From contig JAGDZV010000004.1 of assembly GCA_049115495.1 (NCBI GenBank), positions 439,891 through 503,890 on the forward strand: a stretch of DNA of 64,000 nucleotides, read 5' to 3'. The stretch's first letter is position 1. Every line of letters starts with the position of its first letter. Origin of the DNA: JACPUW01 sp049115495 (lineage in GTDB: Bacteria > Bacteroidota > Bacteroidia > CAILMK01 > JACPUW01). The translations under genes and the position numbers were made by a program. Below the pieces are notes generated by a model, which made no database searches, was not told where the DNA came from, and saw only the letters and a program-made list of their open reading frames with translations. Below, one piece after another: positions 27,407 to 36,569 of this stretch.

Positions 27407-29101
27407 CTAGAAGTGCAGATTTTTATTTACAGCATTCCATCTTACCCCAAAATTAAAAACAAGATCATTTCTATCAACTTGCTCAAACTCATATTTATAG
27501 TTCCTAAGCATCATGTTAAACTCAATGAAGAAATTGTGCCTTAACATATAACTCAATTCTACAAAAACAGTATTAATGTTTGTAGTAAGGCCTTGGCCTG
27601 CAAGTACACCGTATTCAAAAGGCCTATTTGCATAAAGTTCTAGAACGTCTGAGCCAAAATGATAACCAGCAGTATCAGAACCTTGAGTTGAATATGTGTA
27701 AGTAACTGTTGCGAATAGATTTTTAACAGGCATGTACTTCACTTGGTTAATAATCTCTTTGAAATTTGCCCCTAAAGGGTGTGCAAGCGTTTGGTTAAAA
27801 TGTACATAGTTTGTTCCCGTATAATTATGAGAATAAGTATAGGGCCGCACCATGTTGTATTCTAATCTGTAATCTAAATACTTAACATCAAAAAGATCAA
27901 CCGAATGCATGCCTAATTGTAGTGAATATTTATTGCCCCACCATTTGTCTCGGCTAGTCATTTCATAAAATTTGAACTCATCAATTAAGTACTGTCCATA
28001 AAGTGATAAACCTTTTGTAGGTAGGTAATTAATTGTTGCCGCCATAAGAACGTTATCAGGACTAGCACCTGCATTGTGTTCAAGAGCCCTATAAAAAATT
28101 ATTGGGTTCAAGTAGTTAATATCGTAACCACGTCCGCTGCCATCAATATCATAGAACACCACAGCTTCATAAATTCCAAAATTTAAATTCTTAAGTAAAT
28201 CTAAGCTTAAATAATGGGCAGCTAAGTATTTTTTGGGATAAACTAATGGCCTTGGATTCATGGAGCTATAGCCTTGATAATCAGAAAGCTCTGCGTAAAG
28301 GTTTTGATAATTAAACCTCCAAATTTTTGTGTTAATTCTCAGGTGTAAGTAGTCTTTTGCAAAATCTGATAGAATCATAGATCTAATTCCATTACCTATA
28401 AAATTTCTTCCATGGCCAAAGGTCATTTGTACATGGTCCTCAATGGCATTAAACGTTATATGCCCTCTGGCTGTGTAGTGATCAACGCCTTGATCACCAA
28501 AACCTTTGTAAAACCCTTCACCAGGAAGCTTTCCATACTGTCTTATATAGTCTCTAACATACTCTGGGTATCGTGCTTGATTTTCGCTCATGTAAGTGTA
28601 AAAAGAGAGCCTATGAAGTAAATTACCTCTTACTTCAAGTCCACGTTCATTTTTAAAAATTGGATCTTCAAGTTTAGATTCTCTCTCCCATCCTTGAGTG
28701 TAAAGAATTACTGGGTTTACAAACACCTGAAATTTATCTTGATTTAATGCGAACAAGTTGGCAGGGTCTTTATAAAAGGCGCCAAGAAAAGGCTTACGTT
28801 TAGCTGTATTTACTTTCTCTTTTGCCCAACCTGTATTGTCGTTCATTAGGTACCTGAAATTGAACGAGTCACTTCCATACACAAAAAGCTCTTTGTTTTC
28901 TCTCAAATAATCCCCTGCATCGTTTCTATGCATAGGCTGTAAATTAAAATGAGCTTTATTATTTAGTTTACCAGAAGCAATTTCGCCCCTTATCAAAAGA
29001 TAATTACTCAAAGAATTTGTTGGAAGAAGCGGAGATTGAGCGTAAACACTCAATGAAAAGCTTATTATGCCTAAAATGATATAGATTCTATTCAATGCCA
29101 T
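27407..29101 (-). CDS. Wzi-like capsule-assembly outer-membrane barrel protein
   Basis: This 564-residue protein has a signal peptide (ISFSLSVYAQ, cleavage near residue 21) and a long series of amphipathic beta strands that ends with a short aromatic tail, as in outer-membrane barrels. The stretch GHGRNFIGNGIRSMILSDFA (about 229-248) and the later IYEAVVFYDIDGSGRGYDIN resemble Bacteroidota Wzi-type capsule-assembly proteins. No capsule genes are nearby, so the role is only suggested. It is the first gene of an operon with L-asparaginase. Confidence 0.75.
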   Translation of the reverse strand: MALNRIYIILGIISFSLSVYAQSPLLPTNSLSNYLLIRGEIASGKLNNKAHFNLQPMHRNDAGDYLRENKELFVYGSDSFNFRYLMNDNTGWAKEKVNTAKRKPFLGAFYKDPANLFALNQDKFQVFVNPVILYTQGWERESKLEDPIFKNERGLEVRGNLLHRLSFYTYMSENQARYPEYVRDYIRQYGKLPGEGFYKGFGDQGVDHYTARGHITFNAIEDHVQMTFGHGRNFIGNGIRSMILSDFAKDYLHLRINTKIWRFNYQNLYAELSDYQGYSSMNPRPLVYPKKYLAAHYLSLDLLKNLNFGIYEAVVFYDIDGSGRGYDINYLNPIIFYRALEHNAGASPDNVLMAATINYLPTKGLSLYGQYLIDEFKFYEMTSRDKWWGNKYSLQLGMHSVDLFDVKYLDYRLEYNMVRPYTYSHNYTGTNYVHFNQTLAHPLGANFKEIINQVKYMPVKNLFATVTYTYSTQGSDTAGYHFGSDVLELYANRPFEYGVLAGQGLTTNINTVFVELSYMLRHNFFIEFNMMLRNYKYEFEQVDRNDLVFNFGVRWNAVNKNLHF

Positions 29102-29214
29102 GATTTTATGAAGAACAGCTCAAAGCTGCAAAATTCGGACTAAAGTTACACTGTGATTTTTTGAAGCGCATGCAGTAGCCAATAATATCAATCGTAAATA
29201 TGTCTTTTTAAACT

Positions 29215-30459
29215 TTATTCGTATCTCAAACTCTCAATTGGATCAAGCGAAGCTGCTTTTCTTGCTGGAAGAAAACCTGCACCTACCCCAACAAATGCAC
29301 ACAGTACAAAAGATATGAAAATCCACTGGTAAGGGATATTGGCATCCAGATTTAAGAAAGTTATTACAGCATTTCCGATTAAAAGACCCAGAACTATGCC
29401 AAATGCACCGCCTAATAAACTAATAACTGTTGCTTCGCTTAAAAACTGAAACCTAATGGCCCCAGAACTTGCGCCAACGGCCATACGAGTTCCTATCTCT
29501 TTGGTGCGCTCTGTTACCGTAACAAACATTATATTCATGAGTGCAATTAAGGCACCGCTTAAGGTAATGAGTCCAATAATTACCGCTGCATAGCTCACAA
29601 AACTCAAATTCTTTTCGAGCAGGTCTTGTAAACTTTCACTTTTTTGAATAGCGAAGTTGTTTTTAGCTCCTGGTTTTAATTTTCTTACAATACGCATAGC
29701 TCCAGTAGCTTGTGCAATGGCTTGGTCCATGCTAAAAACATCAGGAACAGTTACTTTAACTCCGTAATTACTACCCATGCTGGCCGCAAAGTTTTTCCTA
29801 GCTGATTGCATTGGGATAGCCGCCATTTTATCTAGTGAAATTCCAAAAGAACTACCCTTTTCTTTTGTAACACCAATTACTGTGTAGCGAATGTCATTTA
29901 GAAAGATTTGTTTGTCAATTCCTAAAAAGTTTTCTGAGAAAAGAAGGTTGTTTAACTCTCTGCCGATTACAGCAACATTTATGCCCTGTTGTATTTCTGT
30001 TTGGGTGAAATTTCTTCCGGCTTCCAATTCAAATCCACTTGATTCTAAGTAATTTATGTCGCCTGCAGTAATTGCAATGTTCGGATTTGTTTCGTTGTTT
30101 TTAAATCTAGCTTTTGCTTGAGTAGATGCGTTTACAGAAACCGATACTTTTAGTGTTCCGTCAATTATATCTGAAAATGCATTTGCTTGTCTGTAATCAA
30201 TATCAGGAGCAATATCTTCAACACGTCTTCGGCCGCCAAACTTTAAAGGGTTGGCATCTTTGCTAATGCTAAAGGTATTGTTGCCTAGGCTATTAAGATT
30301 ATTTACCAAACTCCATTTTAAGCCGTCAATGGCTGTTTGCATTCCTACTAAAGATGCAATACCCAAGGCTATTATAAGCATTGTAATTATTGCTCTCAGT
30401 TTATTTACCCTTAAAGAGTAAAATGCTGTTAAAAGTGTATTAAGAGTTGCCTTTTTCAT
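29215..30459 (-). CDS. ABC transporter permease, MacB/FtsX type
   Basis: This 414-residue protein has one membrane segment near the N-terminus (about 20-42), a large periplasmic MacB-PCD domain and three membrane segments at the C-terminus. The conserved FtsX region VTERTKEIGTRMAVGAS is present, and the end FLPARKAASLDPIESLRYE is typical. No ATPase gene is adjacent, so its partner must be encoded elsewhere. It starts 20 bases inside the IscA-like gene upstream, so it is translationally coupled to it. It may export a lipoprotein, peptide or small molecule. Confidence 0.9.
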   Translation of the reverse strand: MKKATLNTLLTAFYSLRVNKLRAIITMLIIALGIASLVGMQTAIDGLKWSLVNNLNSLGNNTFSISKDANPLKFGGRRRVEDIAPDIDYRQANAFSDIIDGTLKVSVSVNASTQAKARFKNNETNPNIAITAGDINYLESSGFELEAGRNFTQTEIQQGINVAVIGRELNNLLFSENFLGIDKQIFLNDIRYTVIGVTKEKGSSFGISLDKMAAIPMQSARKNFAASMGSNYGVKVTVPDVFSMDQAIAQATGAMRIVRKLKPGAKNNFAIQKSESLQDLLEKNLSFVSYAAVIIGLITLSGALIALMNIMFVTVTERTKEIGTRMAVGASSGAIRFQFLSEATVISLLGGAFGIVLGLLIGNAVITFLNLDANIPYQWIFISFVLCAFVGVGAGFLPARKAASLDPIESLRYE

Positions 30460-30769
30460 TTTTTAAAGGCCTAAAAACGAATCCTTTTTGATTACTGGTT
30501 TCTTTAAAGTCAAGTTTATGCCCTTCAAGGTGTTTTAGCTCTCTTCTATCAATAACAAAACATAAGTTTTCATGTTCGTACTTCTGATCAGTAAAGCGTT
30601 TCTCGTCAATACCAAGAATTTTTTTTTGATGTGCACCTTCTTTCTTCACACCAAGTCTAATAAATGCTTCGTTATCAATATTTAGAAGTTCGTTATACTC
30701 CGAGAGTTTTTGCAAAGCCCTAGGCGTAATATTTATAGGAAGCGCTAAAGTTTTGGGAGTTGTGCTCAT
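30440..30769 (-). CDS. IscA/HesB-like protein lacking the cluster cysteines
   Basis: This 109-residue protein follows the IscA/HesB (A-type carrier) pattern: LNIDNEAFIRLGVKKEG, then ENLCFVIDRRELKHLEGHKLDF and finally GFVFRPLKN. In real A-type carriers the first Gly-rich block holds a Cys and the end holds a Cys-Gly-Cys; both are missing here. The only Cys (in ENLCF) sits at a non-canonical place. So the cluster-carrier function is unlikely to be the usual one. The ATG at 30769 gives the family-like N-terminus. The permease gene overlaps its 3' end by 20 bases. Confidence 0.75.
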   Translation of the reverse strand: MSTTPKTLALPINITPRALQKLSEYNELLNIDNEAFIRLGVKKEGAHQKKILGIDEKRFTDQKYEHENLCFVIDRRELKHLEGHKLDFKETSNQKGFVFRPLKNEKGNS

Positions 30770-30790
30770 GCATTGCGTTAATTTGCGATT

Positions 30791-30798
30791 CAAAGCTA
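30791..30798 (-). promoter_or_regulatory. -7 promoter element of the IscA-like/permease operon
   Basis: TAGCTTTG on the minus strand matches TAnnTTTG fully and lies 21 bases upstream of the ATG. A TTG 24 bases further upstream could be the -33 element. Confidence 0.45.
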
Positions 30799-30830
30799 AG
30801 TAGAACGGTTAATCTGTAAACACAAGTAAC

Positions 30831-31352
30831 ATGGAATTATTAGAAGATGTTCTTAAAACAACTATTCCTGCCTTAATAGTTGCCGGTAGTATTGCCGTAG
30901 TATTAATGCAACACTTCAGAAATGAGAACGCAAAACGCGATCACGAGTTAAAACTTAGAAATAAAGAAACATCTCTTCCGCTTAAGTTCCAAGCTTATGA
31001 AAGATTGGTATTATTAATGGAAAGAATTTCATTGAATAATATGTTGCTAAGGCTTAGCGCAAGTGGAATGAGCGTGGTTGAGTTTAAGTTAGAATTGCTT
31101 CAAAATGTAACTCATGAATTTGAGCACAATTTGTCTCAACAATTGTATGTTTCAAATGCATGTTGGGATAAGATAATTGAAGCCAAAACCTACGTTATGA
31201 ACACTGTGAATAACACAGCAGATCAGTTGGATCCAAATGCCCAATCTGAGCATTTGGTAAATGCTCTAATTCAGCATATTACTCAACAAGAATTATTACC
31301 ACCATTAGAGGCTATTTACCTGTTGAAAAAAGAAGCTTCTTCTCTAGGCTAA
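30831..31352 (+). CDS. Membrane-anchored helical protein of unknown function
   Basis: This 173-residue protein has one N-terminal membrane segment (about 10-27: TIPALIVAGSIAVVLMQH) followed by a charged region (FRNENAKRDHELKLRNKE) and then mostly alpha-helical sequence. Its overall look matches a widespread Bacteroidota family of unknown function often found beside dnaA or in similar core regions; I cannot name it with confidence. It is divergent from the IscA-like gene and ends 263 bases before dnaA. Confidence 0.7.
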   Translation: MELLEDVLKTTIPALIVAGSIAVVLMQHFRNENAKRDHELKLRNKETSLPLKFQAYERLVLLMERISLNNMLLRLSASGMSVVEFKLELLQNVTHEFEHNLSQQLYVSNACWDKIIEAKTYVMNTVNNTADQLDPNAQSEHLVNALIQHITQQELLPPLEAIYLLKKEASSLG

Positions 31353-31615
31353 AATTAGTTTTTGTTAGAGCTGTGAAAAAAATGTGGAAATCGTAATTCG
31401 TTGTATTATAGAGTGTTGTTTGTTAATGTGTGCGAATGCAGCGAATTAGAGCATGTTTTTAAAATGCCCCATTTTAGCCTGTTTTTGACACCTGTAAAAA
31501 AATCTAAAAAAGCAATAGGATGTAGTTGAATCTTTAAGAAAAAAACCCACATCTTAGCGGTCGAATTTGCAGGTCAATAAGCAGATATTTTATTAAACTT
31601 TTAACTAATGCTTAC
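31353..31615. other. dnaA upstream region
   Basis: This AT-rich stretch holds one imperfect DnaA-box-like site (TGTGGAAAT at about 31384-31392, 7 of 9 to the reverse consensus) and a loose inverted repeat (AATTCGT near 31395 with GCGAATT near 31441). I see no box cluster, so I do not call an origin. dnaA autoregulation could act here. Confidence 0.25.
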
Positions 31616-33049
31616 GTGAGTCAGGATCATGAAGTAATATGGAAGAATTGTCTCAATATTATTAAGGATAATGTTAATAGACAAAGCTTCAAAACTTGGT
31701 TTGAACCAATTAAACCAATAGCACTAGATGGTAGTGTTTTAACTATTCAAGTACCTAGTCTTTTCTTTTATGAATGGTTAGAAGAGCACTATGTTACTCT
31801 AATGAAAAAAACGATTAAAAAGGAGTTAGGTAGTGATGCCAAGTTAGAGTACAACATAGTTGTTGAAAACAGTTCGGGCAATAAAAAACCCTATACCATT
31901 AATATGCCGGGTAACCCTTCTAAAGGTGACTTTAATAGGGGGGTGAGTATTCCTGTTGATATTAGTGGAAGCATTAAAAATCCATTTGTAATACCAGGAA
32001 TAAAGAAGCTTAGCATTGATCCACAATTAAATCCAAATTATACGTTTGATAGCTTAATTGAAGGTGAGTGCAATAAGCTTGCAAGATCTGCAGGAATGGC
32101 TGTGGCTAAAAACCCTGGTGGTACTTCTTTTAACCCATTAATGATATATGGTGGGGTAGGACTTGGTAAAACTCATTTGGTACAAGCCATAGGTAACTCA
32201 ATAAAGCAAGACTTTAAAAGTAAAGTAGTGCTTTACGTACAATCTGAGAAGTTTTGTAATCAGTTTATAGAAAGCATTAAATCTAACTCGGTTAACGATT
32301 TTATTAACTTTTATCAGTTAGTAGATTGCTTGATTATGGACGATATTCAGTTTTTGGCTGGTAAAGAAAGAACCCAAGATATCTTTTTTCATATTTTCAA
32401 CCATTTGCATCAAAATGGAAAGCAGATTATTTTAACATCTGATCGCTCGCCCAGAGATATAACAGGAATTGAAGAAAGACTTCTTTCAAGATTTAAGTGG
32501 GGCTTAAGCGCTGACCTACAAAACCCTGACTTTGAAACAAGAATTGCTATTCTTGAAAACAAGATGTACTTAGATGGTATTGAATTACCAAAAGAAGTAA
32601 GAGAGTACATTGCTTATAACATAAACTCTAATGTAAGAGAGCTTGAAGGAGCGCTTATTTCTCTTTTAGCTCATGCATCAATTAATAGGGCACCGGTAGA
32701 TCTTGACTCTGCCAAAGAAATTCTTAAGAACTTCATTAATAACGTTTCTAAAGAGCTAACCATAGATCATATTCAATCGCTTGTATGTGAGTATTTTGAT
32801 ATGCCTTTGGATCTTCTTAAATCAAAAACTAGAAAAAGAGAAATTGTACAAGCGCGACAAATCTCAATGTTTTTGTCAAAGAAATACACCAAAACTTCAC
32901 TGGCTAATATTGGTAAGTATTTTGGAGGGAGAGATCACTCAACAGTTATACATGCTTGCCAAACCGTGGGCAATTTAATGGATACGGATAGCATGTTTAA
33001 AGATCATGTAGAAGAGATTCAAAAGAAGATTAGCATTAACTATACCTAG
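31616..33049 (+). CDS. dnaA: Chromosomal replication initiator DnaA
   Basis: This 477-residue protein starts replication by binding DnaA boxes and opening oriC. Domain I is at about 1-80 (VIWKNCLNIIKDNV, then FKTWFEPIKPI). The AAA+ domain holds Walker A GGVGLGKT at 179-186 and Walker B CLIMDDIQFLAGK. The C-terminal DNA-binding domain ends with the signature GGRDHSTVIHAC. The start codon is GTG; the ATG 8 bases upstream runs into a stop after three codons. It stands alone and ends at a terminator shared with the convergent gene. Length is normal. Confidence 0.98.
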   Translation: MSQDHEVIWKNCLNIIKDNVNRQSFKTWFEPIKPIALDGSVLTIQVPSLFFYEWLEEHYVTLMKKTIKKELGSDAKLEYNIVVENSSGNKKPYTINMPGNPSKGDFNRGVSIPVDISGSIKNPFVIPGIKKLSIDPQLNPNYTFDSLIEGECNKLARSAGMAVAKNPGGTSFNPLMIYGGVGLGKTHLVQAIGNSIKQDFKSKVVLYVQSEKFCNQFIESIKSNSVNDFINFYQLVDCLIMDDIQFLAGKERTQDIFFHIFNHLHQNGKQIILTSDRSPRDITGIEERLLSRFKWGLSADLQNPDFETRIAILENKMYLDGIELPKEVREYIAYNINSNVRELEGALISLLAHASINRAPVDLDSAKEILKNFINNVSKELTIDHIQSLVCEYFDMPLDLLKSKTRKREIVQARQISMFLSKKYTKTSLANIGKYFGGRDHSTVIHACQTVGNLMDTDSMFKDHVEEIQKKISINYT

Positions 33050-33071
33050 ATTAAAAAGTTAAAATAGATAT

Positions 33072-33099
33072 AAAAAGGCTTGCTTTGCAAGCCTTTTTT
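33072..33099. terminator. Bidirectional terminator between dnaA and the DUF4159 gene
   Basis: A perfect 12-bp stem (33072-33083 with 33087-33098) with a 3-base loop has A-runs on one side and T-runs on the other. It serves dnaA on the plus strand and the DUF4159 gene on the minus strand, whose stop it touches. Confidence 0.88.
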
Positions 33100-33763
33100 A
33101 GTTTTCAGTAAACGCGTATTGTATCAAATTACTACCCATCATTAGTGCCATAAGTCTTATGTTCTCAGGGTCGTTATGTATATCTTCATCTTCCCAGCCA
33201 TCGCCCAAATCGCATTCTAATGTGTAATAAACCAAAACGCGTCCTTCGTGCAGAATGGCCAGGCCTTGAGGAGCATTGCCATCGTGCTCATGAATTTTTG
33301 GCAGACCATTTTTAAAGTCATATTTCTGGTGGTATAGCTCGTGTGTAAAGGGTAATGCGATTAATTCTTTTTCAGGAAAAACTTTTTTAAGCATTAGTCT
33401 TACATAAGGGTCCATGCCGTAATTATCATCAATGTGCAAAAAACCGCCTGAGAGCAAATACAATCTAAGATTTTCTGCTTCTGAATCTGACAGTACCACA
33501 TTTCCATGACCCGTCATGTGCACAAAAGGGTAATTAAAAATCTCTTCGCTTCCAGCCGATACGGTTTCTTCTTCGACTGAAATGTTGGTGCCCAAATTTT
33601 GGTTTGCAAATGCAATGAGATTGGGCAATGAAGTAGGGTTGGCATACCAATCACCTCCACCATTGTATTTTAAGCGTGCAATTCTGATTTCGTTTTCAGC
33701 AAAACTTTGAAAAAGAATGCTGCAAAATGTCAATAGGGCCAATGAAGTAATATTCTTTATCAT
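33098..33763 (-). CDS. DUF4159 domain protein
   Basis: This 221-residue protein has a signal peptide (cleavage near residue 22) and a DUF4159 domain. Characteristic parts are RIARLKYNGGGDWYANPTSL near the N-terminus, HMTGHGNVVLSDSEAENLR in the middle and GGFLHIDDNYGMDPYVR. The family has a fold related to glutamine-amidotransferase-like or ThuA-type domains; its role is unknown. Its start codon directly abuts the stop of rsmE, so the two are co-transcribed. It ends at the terminator shared with dnaA. Confidence 0.88.
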   Translation of the reverse strand: MIKNITSLALLTFCSILFQSFAENEIRIARLKYNGGGDWYANPTSLPNLIAFANQNLGTNISVEEETVSAGSEEIFNYPFVHMTGHGNVVLSDSEAENLRLYLLSGGFLHIDDNYGMDPYVRLMLKKVFPEKELIALPFTHELYHQKYDFKNGLPKIHEHDGNAPQGLAILHEGRVLVYYTLECDLGDGWEDEDIHNDPENIRLMALMMGSNLIQYAFTEN

Positions 33764-34480
33764 TTAAGGTGTTGAATTAATATTTAAACAGGTTAGGGCA
33801 TACAATGCAGCGGTTTCGCTTCTAAGTCTTTCGCTTCCTAACGCACAAGGCTTAAAATCATTTCTTAAAAGTAAGTTAATTTCATCAGAAGAAAAATCAC
33901 CTTCTGGCCCAATTAGAATAAGGTTGTTTGCTTCTTTATGTTTAACAATATGTCCGTAATCATTTTCGTCGCATATTGCGACAAGTTTACAAGCATACTT
34001 TAACTCAAGAAGTTGCTCAAATTCAACTTCACTTATTTTAGGTAAAAAGGCCTTTCTACTTTGCTTAAGAGCTGATATTGTTGCTTTGTTTAGCCTTGAT
34101 AAGTTAATGTTCTTTCTTTTGCTCCTTTTGTTGTGATAAAAAATAATTTCATTTATACCAATTTCGGTTAGTTTTTCAACCATCCATTCCATTCTAGACT
34201 GTGAGCCTAGTACACCACAAGCCAACGTGTTTTTAAACATCGACTCTTTTAACTCAACCTTTTTGGCAATTACCAAATAAATCAAATCTCGGCGGCTAAC
34301 TTCAATTGTTCTGCACAAGTAAATTCCACCAACACCATTCGATACTAAAAATTCATCGTCAATTTTTAATCGAAGTACTTTTAAAGCATGGTGCGATTCA
34401 TGATCTGGCAATGAATAGGTGTTATTTACACCAATACATTGAGGATCGTAAAAACAACTTAAGTCGGGGAGTTGAATCAT
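33764..34480 (-). CDS. rsmE: 16S rRNA (uracil-1498-N3)-methyltransferase RsmE
   Basis: This 238-residue enzyme methylates U1498 of 16S rRNA using S-adenosylmethionine and has the knotted SPOUT fold. Key stretches are DHESHHALKVLRLKIDDEF near the N-terminus (PUA-like domain), LTEIGINEIIFYHNKRS, and the SAM-binding knot LIGPEGDFSSDEI followed by LGSERLRSETAALYAL near the C-terminus. Length is normal. It is the first gene of a unit with DUF4159, whose ATG follows its stop without a gap. Confidence 0.95.
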   Translation of the reverse strand: MIQLPDLSCFYDPQCIGVNNTYSLPDHESHHALKVLRLKIDDEFLVSNGVGGIYLCRTIEVSRRDLIYLVIAKKVELKESMFKNTLACGVLGSQSRMEWMVEKLTEIGINEIIFYHNKRSKRKNINLSRLNKATISALKQSRKAFLPKISEVEFEQLLELKYACKLVAICDENDYGHIVKHKEANNLILIGPEGDFSSDEINLLLRNDFKPCALGSERLRSETAALYALTCLNINSTP

Positions 34481-34823
34481 TTTTACAAATAGAAGAAATA
34501 AATATGGATGGCTAAAATTGAATTACAGAACTATTAGAAAGGAAGTGAAATTCCAATATAATATCAACTGCAAACTTATAATTGGCATTTGTTAAGCATG
34601 TTGCTGTAAGTCAAGGCTATGTTTGCATACTCACGTAAGTTTTGAAAAGCGTTGAATATTCTGTTGAATTCATTGATTTTTTCTACATATAACTGGCTTA
34701 TAACTCACGGAATTTATTGTGTTGATAGCACCTTCATTAAAAAGATCGATTTTTCAAAGTAGACCAATTCCAATTACTCATAATTTAGTATGTACTTTTG
34801 AATTTGAGGCTTAAAAGTGCTAA
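34481..34823. other. Intergenic region without a gene
   Basis: This 343-base AT-rich stretch between rsmE and the GH3-like gene holds no convincing open frame, tRNA or strong hairpin. The only signal is a TACTTTTG promoter element near its right end. Confidence 0.6.
34793..34800 (+). promoter_or_regulatory. -7 promoter element of the GH3-like gene
   Basis: TACTTTTG is a full match to TAnnTTTG, 23 bases upstream of the ATG at 34824. No TTG at a fitting distance was found. Confidence 0.45.
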
Positions 34824-36350
34824 ATGAGTATTTCTAGTGGTATATACGCTTGGCTTTTCAAAAAACGATTAGAGCAGATTGATGCGGTCAGGAATAGACC
34901 TATTGAAGTTCAACAAAAAGTTTTTGATAGGCTTTTAAATGATGCCAGAAATACACTTTTTGGCATTGATCATGGATTTCATGAAATTGATTCACTTGAT
35001 GAATTTAAAAAAGCGGTACCTGTAAGAGATTACGAAGGCATAAAGCCCTACATACATAAGGCACTTGAAGGGCAATCCGATATTCTTTGGCCCGGTGCCG
35101 TAAAGTGGTTCGCAAAATCTAGCGGCACAACCCAAGATAGAAGTAAATTTTTGCCAATTACACCTGAATCGCTTGAAGAATGTCATTTTCAAGGAGGTAA
35201 AGATGTACTTGGTGTGCATATTGAAAACCATCCTGATACCAGCTTTTTAGAAGGTAGAAGCCTTGTAATGGGTGGAAGCCATAGCATAAATCAGTTGAAT
35301 GAGAACAGTTATTACGGCGATCTTTCGGCTGTAATTACCCAGAACTTGCCCATTTGGGCAGAACTGCTCCGAACCCCAGATTTACGTACCGCGCTACACC
35401 CAAACTACGAAGAGAAAATTGAGATGATGGCTCAAAAAACCATCAATAAAAATGTAACCAATATTGTTGGTGTTCCTACCTGGACCGTTGTGCTTTTCAA
35501 CAGAATATTGGAGATTACAGGCAAAGATCATATTACTGAAGTATGGCCAAACCTTGAATTATACATACATGGCGGTGTAAGTTTTAGCCCTTACCGTGAT
35601 TTGTTCAAGAAGTTTATACCTAGCGATAGAATGAGCTATTTGGAGACTTATAATGCTTCTGAAGGATTTTTTGCTCTCCAAGATGATCCAACAACAGATG
35701 GCATGCTGCTAATGCTCGACTATGGTATTCTTTATGAGTTTATTCCAATGGAAGAACTTGATAATGAAAACCCTGAGACCATTTGTCTTGATGAAGTTGA
35801 AGTTGGCAAAAACTATGCGCTTGTTATAAGTACCAATGCCGGCCTATGGCGTTACAGAATTGGAGATACCGTAAAGTTTACATCAGTAAAACCATACAGG
35901 GTAAAAGTAAGTGGACGCACCAAGCATTTTATAAATGCATTTGGAGAGGAACTCATTATTGAAAATGCTGAGAAAGCCATTTATGAAGCGAGCAAAACAC
36001 ACAACTGTTTGGTGAAGGAGTTTACTGCTGGTCCTGTTTATTTTGACGGCAACAATAAAGGCGCACACGAGTGGTTCATTGAGTTTGAACACGAACCAGA
36101 AAGCTTCGATGCATTCATTAAATGCCTTGACGATGAAATTAGAAAGACCAATTCTGACTATGATGCTAAAAGAGAAGGGGATATGGCTTTGACACAGCTA
36201 AAAGCACATAAAGTTCCTGAAAGTACTTTTTACCAATGGCTTAAATCAAAAGGCAAGCTAGGTGGACAACACAAAGTGCCGAGACTTAAAAATGACCGCA
36301 GCATTGTTACTGAGATGACCTTTTTTATGGAGACGGGGTATTTTCACTAA
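34824..36350 (+). CDS. GH3-like acyl-acid amido synthetase
   Basis: This 508-residue protein belongs to the GH3 family, first known as auxin-responsive plant enzymes that adenylate a carboxylic acid and join it to an amino acid. The adenylate-forming motif is WFAKSSGTTQDRSKFLPIT (about 93-111), and later conserved blocks are YLETYNASEGFFALQDDP, NAGLWRYRIGDTVKF and VSGRTKHFINAFGEEL. GH3 proteins are widespread in Bacteroidota, but their substrates there are largely unknown. It stands alone, with its own promoter element. Confidence 0.9.
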   Translation: MSISSGIYAWLFKKRLEQIDAVRNRPIEVQQKVFDRLLNDARNTLFGIDHGFHEIDSLDEFKKAVPVRDYEGIKPYIHKALEGQSDILWPGAVKWFAKSSGTTQDRSKFLPITPESLEECHFQGGKDVLGVHIENHPDTSFLEGRSLVMGGSHSINQLNENSYYGDLSAVITQNLPIWAELLRTPDLRTALHPNYEEKIEMMAQKTINKNVTNIVGVPTWTVVLFNRILEITGKDHITEVWPNLELYIHGGVSFSPYRDLFKKFIPSDRMSYLETYNASEGFFALQDDPTTDGMLLMLDYGILYEFIPMEELDNENPETICLDEVEVGKNYALVISTNAGLWRYRIGDTVKFTSVKPYRVKVSGRTKHFINAFGEELIIENAEKAIYEASKTHNCLVKEFTAGPVYFDGNNKGAHEWFIEFEHEPESFDAFIKCLDDEIRKTNSDYDAKREGDMALTQLKAHKVPESTFYQWLKSKGKLGGQHKVPRLKNDRSIVTEMTFFMETGYFH

Positions 36351-36371
36351 ATCGAGTTAAAGTGTTGAAGT

Positions 36372-36385
36372 TTAAAAGGTTAAAA
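36372..36385 (+). repeat. Left arm of an AT-rich inverted repeat around the pentapeptide-like gene
   Basis: TTAAAAGGTTAAAA here is the exact reverse complement of TTTTAACCTTTTAA at 37298-37311. The flanking bases (TTGAAG beside it, CTTCAA beside the other arm) extend the similarity with small gaps. Confidence 0.5.
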
Positions 36386-36569
36386 AGTTATGAAAGAACC
36401 GAATTGACATCTTCAAAAACAATGAATATTCTTTAAACCCATGGTTTTTCTTACTCTCAGGGAATTCTGCAAAAAGCTAGCCTAGTTGTTAGTAAACGAT
36501 TGAAGATGATATGGATTAAGAAACATTGCTTTTAGCGCTTTGTCATAAAAGAATATTGAAGTCGTTTCA

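Noticed and set aside
31353..31615. Possible chromosomal origin next to dnaA
   Set aside because: Only one imperfect DnaA-box-like site is seen, with no cluster and no clear unwinding element. A dnaA gene alone is not evidence of oriC in this phylum.
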